DNA from: Cyclobacterium amurskyense
Lineage (GTDB): Bacteria; Bacteroidota; Bacteroidia; Cytophagales; Cyclobacteriaceae
Direction of reading: 5' to 3'
Length of the DNA: 64,000 nt
Assembly (NCBI RefSeq): GCF_001050135.1
Contig: NZ_CP012040.1
Span: 1,054,001 to 1,118,000, forward strand
In this document: in pieces, positions 17,350 through 26,665 of the stretch
Layout: each line of letters begins with the position of its first letter
Numbering within the stretch: position 1 is the first letter of the stretch
Notes under the pieces: generated by a model
Told to the model about the DNA's origin: nothing
The model's database searches: none
Seen by the model: the letters and a program-made list of their open reading frames with translations, nothing else
Position numbers and translations under genes: made by a program

Positions 17350-18312
17350 CTATTCGTTTATCTTTACAGTTGTCGCTCCATATCCAAAATTAGTCTTTTG
17401 ACTATCCTTAAAATATTTTATTCCTTTAAGCTGACTTAAATATTTATGAATATTTTTCCTCAAAACTCCATTTCCAATTCCGTGAATAAAGACAATTTCA
17501 TCCATACCTGATACAATCGCATCATTTAAGTTGGACTCAAAAGTTTTCATTTGAAGTTGAATCATTTCGCTGTTACTCATCAGGTCATAATCATCAGTCA
17601 ATTTCTCTATATGAAGGTCAACTGAAGCAGGAGGTCTCTTAACCTTTGCTGCTGGATAAATATCTTGCGGAGCAGGATTGAGCTCTTTATTTAACTTACT
17701 AACATTAAGGGTTTTCACCGTTTCATCGAGCTTGAAAAAATAGGCGTCTTTATTTAACAATGGTGCCTTCCCCATAGTTTTGAAAAAGGAGGACGCTTTC
17801 AACTTTACATTCCGAACCTGAACAGGCTGCTGTTTTTCCAGACGCTTGTTCAACAAAACCATCATTATGCTGAATGGTGGCCATTGTTCAAATTCCTGAA
17901 GCATTTTTTCTCCTAACTTGGTAAATGACTTCGCCTTAACCACACCTGCACCAATATTTTTTGAATTGTCACCCTGCAATTCATCTAATGAATACAGACA
18001 ATCTTTGGTTGTGTTGTTAATTAGCAGCAGATCATGGACCTGATCGTTATAAGGAGCATAAGCTATATATACACCTTCTTCTTTGTCAGATTCATTGCTT
18101 TTCGAAACACTAGAAAGGAAGCCTGTAGTTTTTTTGGGCTTGGTGTCGAAATAGGCCTCCTCGGCTTCATTGATGAGAACCAACTCAGATTTTAAAGCAG
18201 GAATTCTAAATCCATCTTCAATTTCAATTTCAACCTGTCCACCAGAAGAAAGCTTGGTAATGACTCCTTCCTCCTTTCCATGCAGTAATCTTACCTTATC
18301 CCCTATGTTCAT
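17350..18312 (-). CDS. DUF2027 and Smr domain protein
   Basis: A 320-residue two-domain protein. The N-terminal 1-50 region (IGDKVRLLHGKEEGVITKL) is a small KOW/Tudor-like module. DUF2027 follows to about residue 225, and an Smr nuclease-like domain lies at the C-terminus: SVDLHIEKLTDD near 230, then FIHGIGNGVLRKNIHKYLS. The DLHIE and HGIGNG motifs are the canonical Smr signatures (DLHG and HGxGxG). Smr domains act as nickases or ribosome-collision endonucleases in MutS2 and related proteins; here MutS2 is absent and the substrate is unknown. A promoter box ends 4 bases before the ATG. Confidence 0.87.
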   Translation of the reverse strand: MNIGDKVRLLHGKEEGVITKLSSGGQVEIEIEDGFRIPALKSELVLINEAEEAYFDTKPKKTTGFLSSVSKSNESDKEEGVYIAYAPYNDQVHDLLLINNTTKDCLYSLDELQGDNSKNIGAGVVKAKSFTKLGEKMLQEFEQWPPFSIMMVLLNKRLEKQQPVQVRNVKLKASSFFKTMGKAPLLNKDAYFFKLDETVKTLNVSKLNKELNPAPQDIYPAAKVKRPPASVDLHIEKLTDDYDLMSNSEMIQLQMKTFESNLNDAIVSGMDEIVFIHGIGNGVLRKNIHKYLSQLKGIKYFKDSQKTNFGYGATTVKINE

Positions 18313-18316
18313 ATTC

Positions 18317-18349
18317 CAAATTTACCAAATAGATTGGGGATATTCACAA
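18317..18349 (-). promoter_or_regulatory. Candidate promoter giving a leaderless or very short leader mRNA
   Basis: On the reverse strand TTG (18349-18347) is followed after 22 bases by TAAATTTG (18324-18317). The ATG of the DUF2027-Smr gene starts at 18312, so a start site at the usual distance would fall at or within the start codon. Confidence 0.4.
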
Positions 18350-18605
18350 TTAATTGCCTTTGATTCCAGTATTTCATCTCAATCTAATCCTGAAATTTAT
18401 TCTGTAAATCGACAATGATCTTTGATCCTAAAAATTCAAAGCCCCTTCTTTTCTCTAATAAGACCATTTCAAATACAGCCAATATTTTGCTATTTCTGAC
18501 TTAAAAGTAACCTAGGCTAAAACACGAAAGCTTAAATATCAATCATTCGAGATGGGCCTAAATCCCGGTGATAAGCCACATAATCCTTAAAAGCCCAATT
18601 ATAAT

Positions 18606-18641
18606 AAAAAAGGCCCATTTCAAGATGAAACGAGCCTTTTT
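18606..18641 (-). terminator. Intrinsic terminator of leuS, within a gene-free stretch
   Basis: The 18313-18649 stretch has no gene. It carries the DUF2027-Smr promoter region and this hairpin, in which AAAAAGGC...TTTC pairs with GAAA...GCCTTTTT around the loop AAGAT. It lies 9 bases past the leuS stop codon (reverse strand). I see nothing else conserved in the stretch. Confidence 0.7.
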
Positions 18642-18649
18642 CTATTTTT

Positions 18650-21424
18650 TTAAAGTACAATATTCACTATTTTCCCAGGGACTACAATCACCTTTTTAGG
18701 TTTTTGTCCTTTGGTCCATTTCTGAATTTGTTCGTCACCCAATGCAGCATCCTCAATTTCCTGTTTAGATAAACTAAGAGACAATTCAATTTTAGCTCTC
18801 ATTTTACCATTGATAGACACAGGATACTGATGACTCTCTTCGGCAAGGTACTTTTCCTCAGCTTGAGGAAATTTAGAATTGATAATTGACTCCTCATGTC
18901 CAAGCTTTTCCCATAATTCCTCTGAAATATGGGGAGCATAAGGCGATAATACAATCAATAAAGGCTCCAAAACCTCTCTATTGTTACATTTTAAAGCCGA
19001 CAGCTCATTTACACAAATCATAAATGAAGATACTGAGGTATTAAAAGCATGACGCTCAATATCCTCCTCCACTTTTTTCATTGTTTTATGCAAAGACTTT
19101 AGGGCTTCCTTGGAGGCTGGTTTATCAGAAACATTCCATTCTCCATTTTGGTCATGGAATAACCTCCATAGCTTTTTCAAAAATTTGAATACCCCATCAA
19201 TCCCATTGGTATTCCAAGGCTTAAATTGCTCCAATGGGCCTAGAAACATTTCATATAACCTCAGAGTATCTGCCCCATAGCTTTCAATTACATCATCTGG
19301 ATTGACCACATTGTACTTGGACTTTGACATCTTCTCCACTTCTGCACCACAATTATACTTACCATCTTCAAGTATAAATTCAGCATCCTTGAGATCAGGT
19401 CTCCAGTTTTTAAATGCTTCCAAATCCAATTGATCATTATGGACAATATTTACATCAACATGCATTGGGCTCACATCGTGTTCCCCTATCAATCCACGGC
19501 TGACAAAGGTATTTGTACCTTTTTTTCGATAGACAAAGTTAGACCTACCCTGGATCATTCCCTGATTGATCATTTTTTGGAAAGGCTCTTCAATTGGCAC
19601 AAGGCCCCTATCAAACAAAAACTTTGTCCAAAACCTTGAATAAAGCAAATGCCCGGTAGCATGCTCTGCCCCTCCAATATATAAATCTACGGCTCCCCAA
19701 TATTCAGCAGCACTTTTACTTACAAATTCTTCCTTATTGTTGGCATCCATGTAACGGAAAAAATACCAGCTTGAACCAGCCCATCCCGGCATGGTACTCA
19801 TCTCTAAAGGACAATTACCTGAATCAGTTTTATAAGTCCAGTCTTTGGCTCTACCCAAAGGTGGTGCTCCATCTTCTGTAGGCAAATATTTATCAACTTC
19901 AGGTAGCCTTAAAGGCAAATCACTTTCATCAATAAGGTAAGGTAAATTATCTTTAAAATAAACAGGAAGAGGCTCACCCCAATAACGCTGACGGGTAAAG
20001 ATTGCATCCCTCATTTTATATTGGATCTTGCCTTTTCCGATTCCTTTTTCTTCTAGAAAAGCGATGGCTTTGTCCATGGCTTCCTGCATTTCCAATCCAC
20101 TTATAAAACCAGAATTCATGATGGTCCCGCCTTTACCTGGAAAGGAACCTTCAGACATATCTCCTTCTATAACCTGTCTTTTTTCTAGCCCAAAGTGATT
20201 GGCAAAATTGAAATCACGTTCGTCATGCGCTGGAACAGCCATAACAGCTCCTGTTCCATAACCAGCCAAAACATAATCCGCAATCCATATTGGAATAGCT
20301 TCACCATTGAATGGGTTTTTTGCATAACTACCTGTAAATGCACCTGAAATGGTTTTTACATCCGTCATCCTATCCCGCTCTGACCTGTTTTTGGCCTGAG
20401 CTACATAATCTTCTGCAGTGGCCTTTTGATCCTTAGTGATCAACTTTTCTACCAACTCATGCTCAGGTGCCAAGGCCAAATAAGTCACCCCATATATGGT
20501 ATCAATACGGGTAGTAAAAACCTTGATCTTTTCGTCCTGACCTACTACATCAAAAACCATTTCAGCACCAAGAGATCTGCCAATCCAATTCCTCTGCATT
20601 TCTTTAACTGGATCCGGCCAATCAAGAGCTTCCAGGCCATTGAGCAAACGTTCTGCATAAGCAGTTATTCGCATGCTCCACTGCATCATGCGCTTTCGCT
20701 CTACAGGATGTCCCCCTCTTTCAGAAAAACCATCTTTGACTTCATCGTTTGAAAGCACTGTTCCTAAAGCTCCACACCAGTTAACTGTGGTTTCTGCCAA
20801 ATAGGTCAACCTGTATCTTAGCAGCATTTTCTGTTTTTCCTCTTCGGAAAATTGATTCCAATCGTCCTTACTGAACAACTCAGTATCATCGTCACAGACT
20901 GCCTTTATATTTTTATTCCCCTCTTTATCAAAAACCGAGATAAGATGAGCAATAGAAAGAGCCTTGTCAGCCTCTAAATCGTAATAGCTTTCAAATAGCT
21001 GACAAAAGATCCACTGGGTCCAACGATAATACTCAGGATCGGAAGTTCTTACCTCCTTGCTCCAATCAAAAGCAAAACCTATGTTTTTTAATTGTTCAGT
21101 ATACCTTTTAATATTGTCCTCAGTGGTTAAGGCTGGGTGTTGCCCGGTCTGTATCGCATATTGCTCTGCCGGAAGCCCGAAAGAATCATAGCCCATTGGG
21201 TGCAATACATTAAAGCCTTTTAATCTTTTATATCGTGTTACAATATCAGAAGCTATATATCCCAGTGGGTGTCCTACATGTAGTCCCGCCCCTGAAGGAT
21301 ATGGAAACATATCCAGAGAATAAAATTTTGGCTTATTTGCTACCGGATTGGCATTGAAAATTCCCGTTTGCTCCCAACGGTCCTGCCATTTTTTTTCAAT
21401 GGTGCGAAAGTTATAATCAGACAT
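18650..21424 (-). CDS. leuS: Leucyl-tRNA synthetase
   Basis: A 924-residue class I aminoacyl-tRNA synthetase that charges tRNA-Leu. The HIGH-type motif is HVGH at residues 49-52 within PYPSGAGLHVGHPLGY, and KMSKS is at 698-702. The large CP1 editing domain is present, including the AVPAHDERD motif, and the C-terminal anticodon-binding and LeuS-specific domains follow. The length is slightly above the E. coli enzyme (860), with an insert around residues 150-200, as is common in Bacteroidetes. It is transcribed alone and followed by a terminator. Confidence 0.96.
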   Translation of the reverse strand: MSDYNFRTIEKKWQDRWEQTGIFNANPVANKPKFYSLDMFPYPSGAGLHVGHPLGYIASDIVTRYKRLKGFNVLHPMGYDSFGLPAEQYAIQTGQHPALTTEDNIKRYTEQLKNIGFAFDWSKEVRTSDPEYYRWTQWIFCQLFESYYDLEADKALSIAHLISVFDKEGNKNIKAVCDDDTELFSKDDWNQFSEEEKQKMLLRYRLTYLAETTVNWCGALGTVLSNDEVKDGFSERGGHPVERKRMMQWSMRITAYAERLLNGLEALDWPDPVKEMQRNWIGRSLGAEMVFDVVGQDEKIKVFTTRIDTIYGVTYLALAPEHELVEKLITKDQKATAEDYVAQAKNRSERDRMTDVKTISGAFTGSYAKNPFNGEAIPIWIADYVLAGYGTGAVMAVPAHDERDFNFANHFGLEKRQVIEGDMSEGSFPGKGGTIMNSGFISGLEMQEAMDKAIAFLEEKGIGKGKIQYKMRDAIFTRQRYWGEPLPVYFKDNLPYLIDESDLPLRLPEVDKYLPTEDGAPPLGRAKDWTYKTDSGNCPLEMSTMPGWAGSSWYFFRYMDANNKEEFVSKSAAEYWGAVDLYIGGAEHATGHLLYSRFWTKFLFDRGLVPIEEPFQKMINQGMIQGRSNFVYRKKGTNTFVSRGLIGEHDVSPMHVDVNIVHNDQLDLEAFKNWRPDLKDAEFILEDGKYNCGAEVEKMSKSKYNVVNPDDVIESYGADTLRLYEMFLGPLEQFKPWNTNGIDGVFKFLKKLWRLFHDQNGEWNVSDKPASKEALKSLHKTMKKVEEDIERHAFNTSVSSFMICVNELSALKCNNREVLEPLLIVLSPYAPHISEELWEKLGHEESIINSKFPQAEEKYLAEESHQYPVSINGKMRAKIELSLSLSKQEIEDAALGDEQIQKWTKGQKPKKVIVVPGKIVNIVL

Positions 21425-21460
21425 TTTCAGTAATTGTAAAATTATTGGTCAATTCAATTC

Positions 21461-21468
21461 CAAAAGTA
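21461..21468 (-). promoter_or_regulatory. Candidate -7 box for leuS
   Basis: The reverse strand reads TACTTTTG, matching TAnnTTTG, 36 bases before the leuS ATG. No clear -33 TTTG is found at standard spacing. Confidence 0.4.
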
Positions 21469-21550
21469 TAAAAAATATCCCTATTCATTTCGAATATGGG
21501 TCACTATATGCGATTCACTAGATAATTAACAAAAAATGATGTGCTAAACT

Positions 21551-22495
21551 TTACCAGTACCGAAATCCCCTACCCTTTTTACGGAAGATCCAGTTGTCCC
21601 ATATATCTTTAGAAAAATAGATCTCAGCCCCAAAGTTCAAAGTAAAATAGCCATCGTACCTTGCACCAGGCTCATTGAGCCGTGGATCTCCACTACCTCT
21701 CCTTGCACTCCCTCTGGTATTTCTTATTAATTCAATATTAGGTTCACCATTAGGAAGTAAAAACCTGTCTTGCCTGATGGAAAGACGCAACCTGTCTGGA
21801 TTTTCTCCTGATATATAGTCATTAATTAATTCTTCATAATACCCTGAAATATTAAAAGTACTGACATCATCGAGGTAATCAGAAAATGTGAATCGATAGT
21901 TCCCCTCAATAAAAAAGTCCATATAGACATTGGCTTTGTATTTTATACCTAGCCCCATGGGGAAAACGGTTACAATATTATTGTAAAGCTCATTTTCAGT
22001 TCTTAATGGGCGCAAATCCACCCATCTTCCATTGTAAGTTGTTTGTGGATTATTGGTACTGGCGCCTATACCAAAAAAGAGATAGGGGTTAAAAAACTCT
22101 CTGGTGATATTGTAAACTTTTACAGGCTTCAAGTAATATTCCATCAACAAAGCTGCTTCCCAATTCCTACTTCGGAAATTTAAATTTCTAGGTATCCTCC
22201 CACTAGAAGGATCAGCATGATCATCCTGCCCCGAGATTTGATAATATCCAATGTCACCTCTGGCCTTTAAATTAGTCCCAACAATATATCTGGCACTAAT
22301 CCCTGCATTATAGTCTGGTTGAACTCCTTCTTTGTATTGCCAAAGCGCATAAAGATCTCCAAAATATTGAGAAGGCCCACCTTGAATGGAAAATGACCAT
22401 GGTTCTTCAACCCTAAACCTATAAATACTCTGGGCAAATGTTTGTATTGAAATTGCTGTTAGAAAAAATGCTATAAAAAATATTCTCTTCCTCAT
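21551..22495 (-). CDS. DUF6089-type outer-membrane beta-barrel protein
   Basis: A 314-residue protein with a signal peptide (FFIAFFLTAISIQTFAQ) and alternating aromatic beta-strands ending in a terminal aromatic residue (GRGFRYW), as expected for an outer-membrane barrel. The SIQGGPSQYFGDL start of the mature part and the FGIGAS and GLGIKYK strands fit the Bacteroidetes DUF6089 family. The function is unknown; members are usually treated as porin-like surface proteins. It is downstream of the MscS gene on the same strand with an 82-base gap. Confidence 0.8.
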   Translation of the reverse strand: MRKRIFFIAFFLTAISIQTFAQSIYRFRVEEPWSFSIQGGPSQYFGDLYALWQYKEGVQPDYNAGISARYIVGTNLKARGDIGYYQISGQDDHADPSSGRIPRNLNFRSRNWEAALLMEYYLKPVKVYNITREFFNPYLFFGIGASTNNPQTTYNGRWVDLRPLRTENELYNNIVTVFPMGLGIKYKANVYMDFFIEGNYRFTFSDYLDDVSTFNISGYYEELINDYISGENPDRLRLSIRQDRFLLPNGEPNIELIRNTRGSARRGSGDPRLNEPGARYDGYFTLNFGAEIYFSKDIWDNWIFRKKGRGFRYW

Positions 22496-22577
22496 TTTTC
22501 TCTTGTACCTTATCTTTTGTCATTAACCAATTGGCAATAAACCCCATAAAGATAAATAGATTGGCCCAATAAAAAAA

Positions 22578-23483
22578 TTAGTCATTGTCAATTTTGTGTA
22601 AGCCAGAACGAATATGCAAGTCTCTCTGAGGAAAAGGAATTTCCACATTCTCCTCTTTAAACCGCCTAAAAATCTCATAATACAACTGGCTTCTCAATAC
22701 ACTTGGTCGGTTTGTATACTCAGTTGTCCATACCCTAAGATTAAAATCAATACTACTGTCATTGTATTTATCAAAAAGCACATCAGGTTTAGGCTGTTTT
22801 AGAACCCCTGAATTCCTCTCCACCACCTCTAGCAATATCTTTTTAATTTTTTCCGGATCTTCTTTGTAAGATACCCCTACAGGTATGTTGAACCTTATAT
22901 TCCCGTCATTATAAGACCAATTGATCACTGAATTATCTATGAATTGACTATTGGGTACTATTATTGCAATATTATCATTTGTAAGAATAATTGTAGACCT
23001 GGCCGAAATTTTAACCACATCTCCATACACATCATCTACCTCTATCCTATCTCCTACTTTTATTGGTCTTTCGAATAATATAATCAGCCCACTGATAAAA
23101 TTATTGGTGATATTCTGTAAACCAAAGCCTATACCAACACCTATAGCTCCTGCTAAAATCCCTAAAGCACTTAGGTCTACATTGCTATTTTGCAAAATGG
23201 TAACAAGGCCAATAATAATCAATAGGTATTTAAAAATGGTGGCAATCGATTGCCTCATCCCTAACTCCAGCTTATACCTGGCCAATATTTTATTGGCTAG
23301 AAATTTCCTCGCTAACTCAGAAATAACAAATACCAAAATGATAGAAAAAGTCAATCCTAAGAACAATCCTATGGTAAGATTCGTTTCCCCCACCATTAAC
23401 AGTTTATAATTGAGTAACGCATTGATTTTATCTAGGAAACTACTGAAATCGCCTCCTTTAATGTCTTGTATTATTTCACTCAT
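22578..23483 (-). CDS. Small-conductance mechanosensitive channel (MscS family)
   Basis: A 301-residue MscS-type channel that releases solutes on hypo-osmotic shock. There are three N-terminal membrane segments. The pore-lining TM3 carries the glycine/alanine-rich GILAGAIGVGIGFGLQNITNNFISG stretch, which is diagnostic. The beta domain follows with ERPIKVGDRIEVDDVYGDV and the C-terminal cage with RVWTTEY. It is divergent from the GNAT-nitrilase gene. Confidence 0.9.
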   Translation of the reverse strand: MSEIIQDIKGGDFSSFLDKINALLNYKLLMVGETNLTIGLFLGLTFSIILVFVISELARKFLANKILARYKLELGMRQSIATIFKYLLIIIGLVTILQNSNVDLSALGILAGAIGVGIGFGLQNITNNFISGLIILFERPIKVGDRIEVDDVYGDVVKISARSTIILTNDNIAIIVPNSQFIDNSVINWSYNDGNIRFNIPVGVSYKEDPEKIKKILLEVVERNSGVLKQPKPDVLFDKYNDSSIDFNLRVWTTEYTNRPSVLRSQLYYEIFRRFKEENVEIPFPQRDLHIRSGLHKIDND

Positions 23484-23680
23484 AACTTAATGATTTTGTC
23501 AAAAAGACTTCTAAACTTAATAAAACAATATAGTGAATTAAAAAATATTATTTTAAAACTATCAACTTACACATTCAAATATTATGCTTAACTAACAACA
23601 TCATTAAGTTTGTTTTTAGCACATATTGAAAATCATTTAAAAAATTACACTTGTATTTCTACTATAATTTACATTTTAGG

Positions 23681-23688
23681 TACATTTG
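23681..23688 (+). promoter_or_regulatory. Candidate -7 box for the GNAT-nitrilase operon
   Basis: TACATTTG matches TAnnTTTG, 18 bases before the ATG at 23706. A TTG upstream is 27 bases away, longer than usual, so the -33 element is unclear. Confidence 0.4.
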
Positions 23689-23705
23689 TTGCTAATTTCA
23701 TTCTC

Positions 23706-25247
23706 ATGAGTAAACAAAAGGAAGAACTCGAACACAGGCTTAAACTCAGAAACATCAAACATTCTGATTTTAATGACATCCGTGATATAATGGTCTCAAC
23801 GTATAAAACCCAGGCCATGTCTTGGACCAAGGATGAATTCAAAAGTCAACTTAACGCCTTCCCTGAAGGTCAGATTTGCCTAGAAGATAATGGCAAGGTA
23901 GTAGCTGTCGCGATGAGCCTTATTGTAGATTACTCCAAATATGGAGACAATCATTCTTATGATCAAATCACTGGCTTTGGCAAATTCGATACCCACGATC
24001 CAGAAGGAGACACCTTATATGGTACGGATGTATTTGTAGACAGAGAATACAGAGGCCTACGCTTAGGCAGAAGACTATATGATGCAAGAAAGGAACTTTG
24101 CGAAAACCTTAACCTGAGGTCCATTATAGCTGGGGGGAGAATACCAGGATACAGCAAATTCGCAGACCAAATGTCGCCGAGAAAATACATAGAATTGGTT
24201 AAGAACAAGGAAATATTTGACCCTGTACTTTCCTTTCAGCTTGCGAATGAATTTCACGTTAGAAAAGTCATTACCAAATATCTTCCTGAAGACACTGATT
24301 CACGTGCTTACGCCACATTACTTGAATGGATCAATATTTATTATGAAAAAGACGAAAAATTAATTGGCAATAAAAAGACAATTGTTAGGTTAGGCCTCGT
24401 TCAGTGGAAAATGAGAAGATTCATTGACGTGGATGACCTGATGCAGCAAGTAGAGTTTTTCGTAGACACTGTTTCTGATTACCAATCTGACTTCTGCCTG
24501 TTCCCCGAATTTTTCAATGCCCCTCTATTGGCAGGTTTCAATAAAATGGACGCTTCTGAGGCCATCAGAAACCTAGCTGACTATACTGAGGAGATAGTCA
24601 ATCGAATGCGGGACCTAGCCTTGTCCTATAATGTCAATATTATAGCTGGAAGTATGCCTGAATATGATGGGAAAAAACTTCGAAATGTAAGTTACCTTTG
24701 CAGAAGAGATGGTACCATGGACAAGCAATACAAACTTCATATCACACCTGATGAACAATCTTATTGGGGCCTTCAGGGTGGAAATGGCATAAAAGTATTT
24801 GATACTGATGCTGGTAAAATTGGAATCCTTATCTGTTATGATGTGGAATTCCCTGAGTTGGGTAGAATTTTGGCAGAGAAAGAAATGGATATACTATTTG
24901 TTCCATTTTGGACAGATACAAAAAACGCCTACCTAAGAGTAAGCACCTGTGCCAAAGCCAGGGCCATAGAGAATGAATGTTATGTAGCCATCACGGGCTC
25001 GGTAGGTAATTTACCAAGAGTTGAAAATATGGACATCCAGCATTCTCAGGCGGCGATTTACTCTCCTTCTGATTTTTCTTTTCCTCATGACGCAATAATA
25101 GCAGAAGCTTCTCTCAACACAGAAACAACCATCGTTGCTGATGTTGATTTAGGACTATTGACAAAACTACGAAAAACAGGTAGTGTGCGAAACCTCGAAC
25201 AAAGAAGATTGGATTTGTATTCCATACAATGGAAAAACAAGAGATAA
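23706..25247 (+). CDS. Fused GNAT acetyltransferase and carbon-nitrogen hydrolase
   Basis: A 513-residue two-domain protein. The N-terminal part (about 1-215) is a GNAT fold, with a TDVFVDREYRGLRLGRRLY acetyl-CoA loop. The C-terminal part (about 230-510) is a nitrilase-superfamily amidase with the catalytic triad Glu268 (FPEFF), Lys343 (YKLHITP) and Cys377 (ICYDVEF). This fusion is widespread in Bacteroidetes; the substrate is not known. ATG 23706 was chosen over upstream codons because the GNAT domain begins there. The stop overlaps the kdsC start (TAATG), so the genes are translationally coupled. Confidence 0.87.
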   Translation: MSKQKEELEHRLKLRNIKHSDFNDIRDIMVSTYKTQAMSWTKDEFKSQLNAFPEGQICLEDNGKVVAVAMSLIVDYSKYGDNHSYDQITGFGKFDTHDPEGDTLYGTDVFVDREYRGLRLGRRLYDARKELCENLNLRSIIAGGRIPGYSKFADQMSPRKYIELVKNKEIFDPVLSFQLANEFHVRKVITKYLPEDTDSRAYATLLEWINIYYEKDEKLIGNKKTIVRLGLVQWKMRRFIDVDDLMQQVEFFVDTVSDYQSDFCLFPEFFNAPLLAGFNKMDASEAIRNLADYTEEIVNRMRDLALSYNVNIIAGSMPEYDGKKLRNVSYLCRRDGTMDKQYKLHITPDEQSYWGLQGGNGIKVFDTDAGKIGILICYDVEFPELGRILAEKEMDILFVPFWTDTKNAYLRVSTCAKARAIENECYVAITGSVGNLPRVENMDIQHSQAAIYSPSDFSFPHDAIIAEASLNTETTIVADVDLGLLTKLRKTGSVRNLEQRRLDLYSIQWKNKR

Positions 25248-25807
25248 TGAATTACTTTAATACGAATTACGAAAAGGCCCTAAAGCAAGCAAGTCAAATA
25301 AAGCTTATTGTCACAGATCTGGACGGTGTATTGACGGACGGAGGAATCATTCTGGACGACAATGGTATGGAGTACAAAAGGTTTCAGGTGAAGGATGGTC
25401 AAATCATCCCATATTTACATAAATTCGAAATTAAAACAGGAATAATTACCGGCCGAAACGTACAGGTTTCCAAAATCCGCTGCGAACAAATGGGAGTAGA
25501 TTTTCATTTCCATGGTATCCGTGATAAATGGAAAACTTTATCGGAGGTAATTGGGGAAATGAAATTAAATCCAAGCCAGGTTGCCTATATTGGAGATGAT
25601 ATAATCGACCTTGAGTTATTATTGAATGTTGGTTTTTCGGCTGCTCCTGCCGATGCCATGGACTATGTCAAAGAAAAGGTAACTTATGTCACTTTAAAAA
25701 AGGGAGGACAAGGAGCATTTAGAGAATTGGCTGACTTAATCCTATTTTCAAATGGAAACCTACCCTCTTCACCTGTCAAAATAAACAGCTCATCACCTAA
25801 CTATTAA
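25247..25807 (+). CDS. kdsC: KDO 8-phosphate phosphatase (HAD-IIIA)
   Basis: A 186-residue HAD-superfamily phosphatase of the KdsC group, removing phosphate from 3-deoxy-D-manno-octulosonate 8-phosphate in lipopolysaccharide core synthesis. HAD motif I is VTDLDGVLTDG, motif III surrounds GDDIIDLELL, and GIITGRN is motif II. The family is tetrameric and lacks a cap domain, consistent with this short length. The TAATG overlap at 25247 favours that start; ATG 25229 inside the upstream gene is possible. kdsA follows 9 bases later. Confidence 0.88.
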   Translation: MNYFNTNYEKALKQASQIKLIVTDLDGVLTDGGIILDDNGMEYKRFQVKDGQIIPYLHKFEIKTGIITGRNVQVSKIRCEQMGVDFHFHGIRDKWKTLSEVIGEMKLNPSQVAYIGDDIIDLELLLNVGFSAAPADAMDYVKEKVTYVTLKKGGQGAFRELADLILFSNGNLPSSPVKINSSSPNY

Positions 25808-25816
25808 AATCGAAAA

Positions 25817-26665
25817 ATGGAAAGAAGCAAGCATACCATGACCATCAAAGAAAACATTGAACTAGGTGGAGATCAACCCGTTTTATTCTCTGGTCCTTGC
25901 GCTGTAGAAAGCATGGATATCTGCTTGGAAATCGGTAGTACGGTTAAAGCCCTTTCTGAAAAACATGGTTTTGAATATGTCTTTAAAGCTTCATTCGACA
26001 AAGCAAACAGGACCTCCTCTGATTCCTACAGAGGCATTGGTTTTGATAAATCTTTGCAAGTATTACAAACGGTTGGCAAAACACTGAATGTACCAATAGT
26101 GACAGATGTTCATGAAAGCTATCAGGTAGAAGCAGTGGCTGCAGTAGCTGATGTTATTCAGATTCCCGCCTTTCTATGCCGGCAAACAGACCTTCTGATA
26201 GCTGCAGGAAAAACAGGTAAGGCAATTAAAATTAAAAGAGGACAATTCATGGCTCCGGAAGACATGAAATATGCAGTAGATAAAGTTAGGGGGACAGGCA
26301 ATGACAATGTTGCGCTCACAGAAAGGGGATTCTCATTAGGCTACCATAATCTTGTTGTGGACATGCGCGCTCTTCCTATTATGCGCCAGTTTGCTCCAGT
26401 AATATTTGATGTCACTCATAGTGTTCAACAACCTGGAGCCAATAAAGGAAGTAGTGGCGGACAACGTCAAATGGCACCATATCTTGCCAGAGCAGCCGGG
26501 GCTGCAGGAGTAGATGGATTCTTCATCGAAACCCATCCCAACCCTGCCATTGCCTTAAGTGACGGGCCAAATATGATCCCTCTTGCTGATATGGACAGCT
26601 TTCTTGCAATGCTGAAAAGTGCATGGGAGCTAGGAAATCAATTCAAAAATTATTCCTTGTTATGA
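25817..26665 (+). CDS. kdsA: 3-deoxy-8-phosphooctulonate synthase
   Basis: A 282-residue KdsA, condensing arabinose 5-phosphate with phosphoenolpyruvate to KDO 8-phosphate, the step before KdsC. Motifs include FSGPCAVES near residue 24, the KASFDKANR stretch, and the C-terminal FIETHPNP. Length matches the family. Its order after kdsC and before an L,D-transpeptidase makes this an envelope-synthesis operon. The stop overlaps the next ATG (ATGA at 26662). Confidence 0.95.
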   Translation: MERSKHTMTIKENIELGGDQPVLFSGPCAVESMDICLEIGSTVKALSEKHGFEYVFKASFDKANRTSSDSYRGIGFDKSLQVLQTVGKTLNVPIVTDVHESYQVEAVAAVADVIQIPAFLCRQTDLLIAAGKTGKAIKIKRGQFMAPEDMKYAVDKVRGTGNDNVALTERGFSLGYHNLVVDMRALPIMRQFAPVIFDVTHSVQQPGANKGSSGGQRQMAPYLARAAGAAGVDGFFIETHPNPAIALSDGPNMIPLADMDSFLAMLKSAWELGNQFKNYSLL

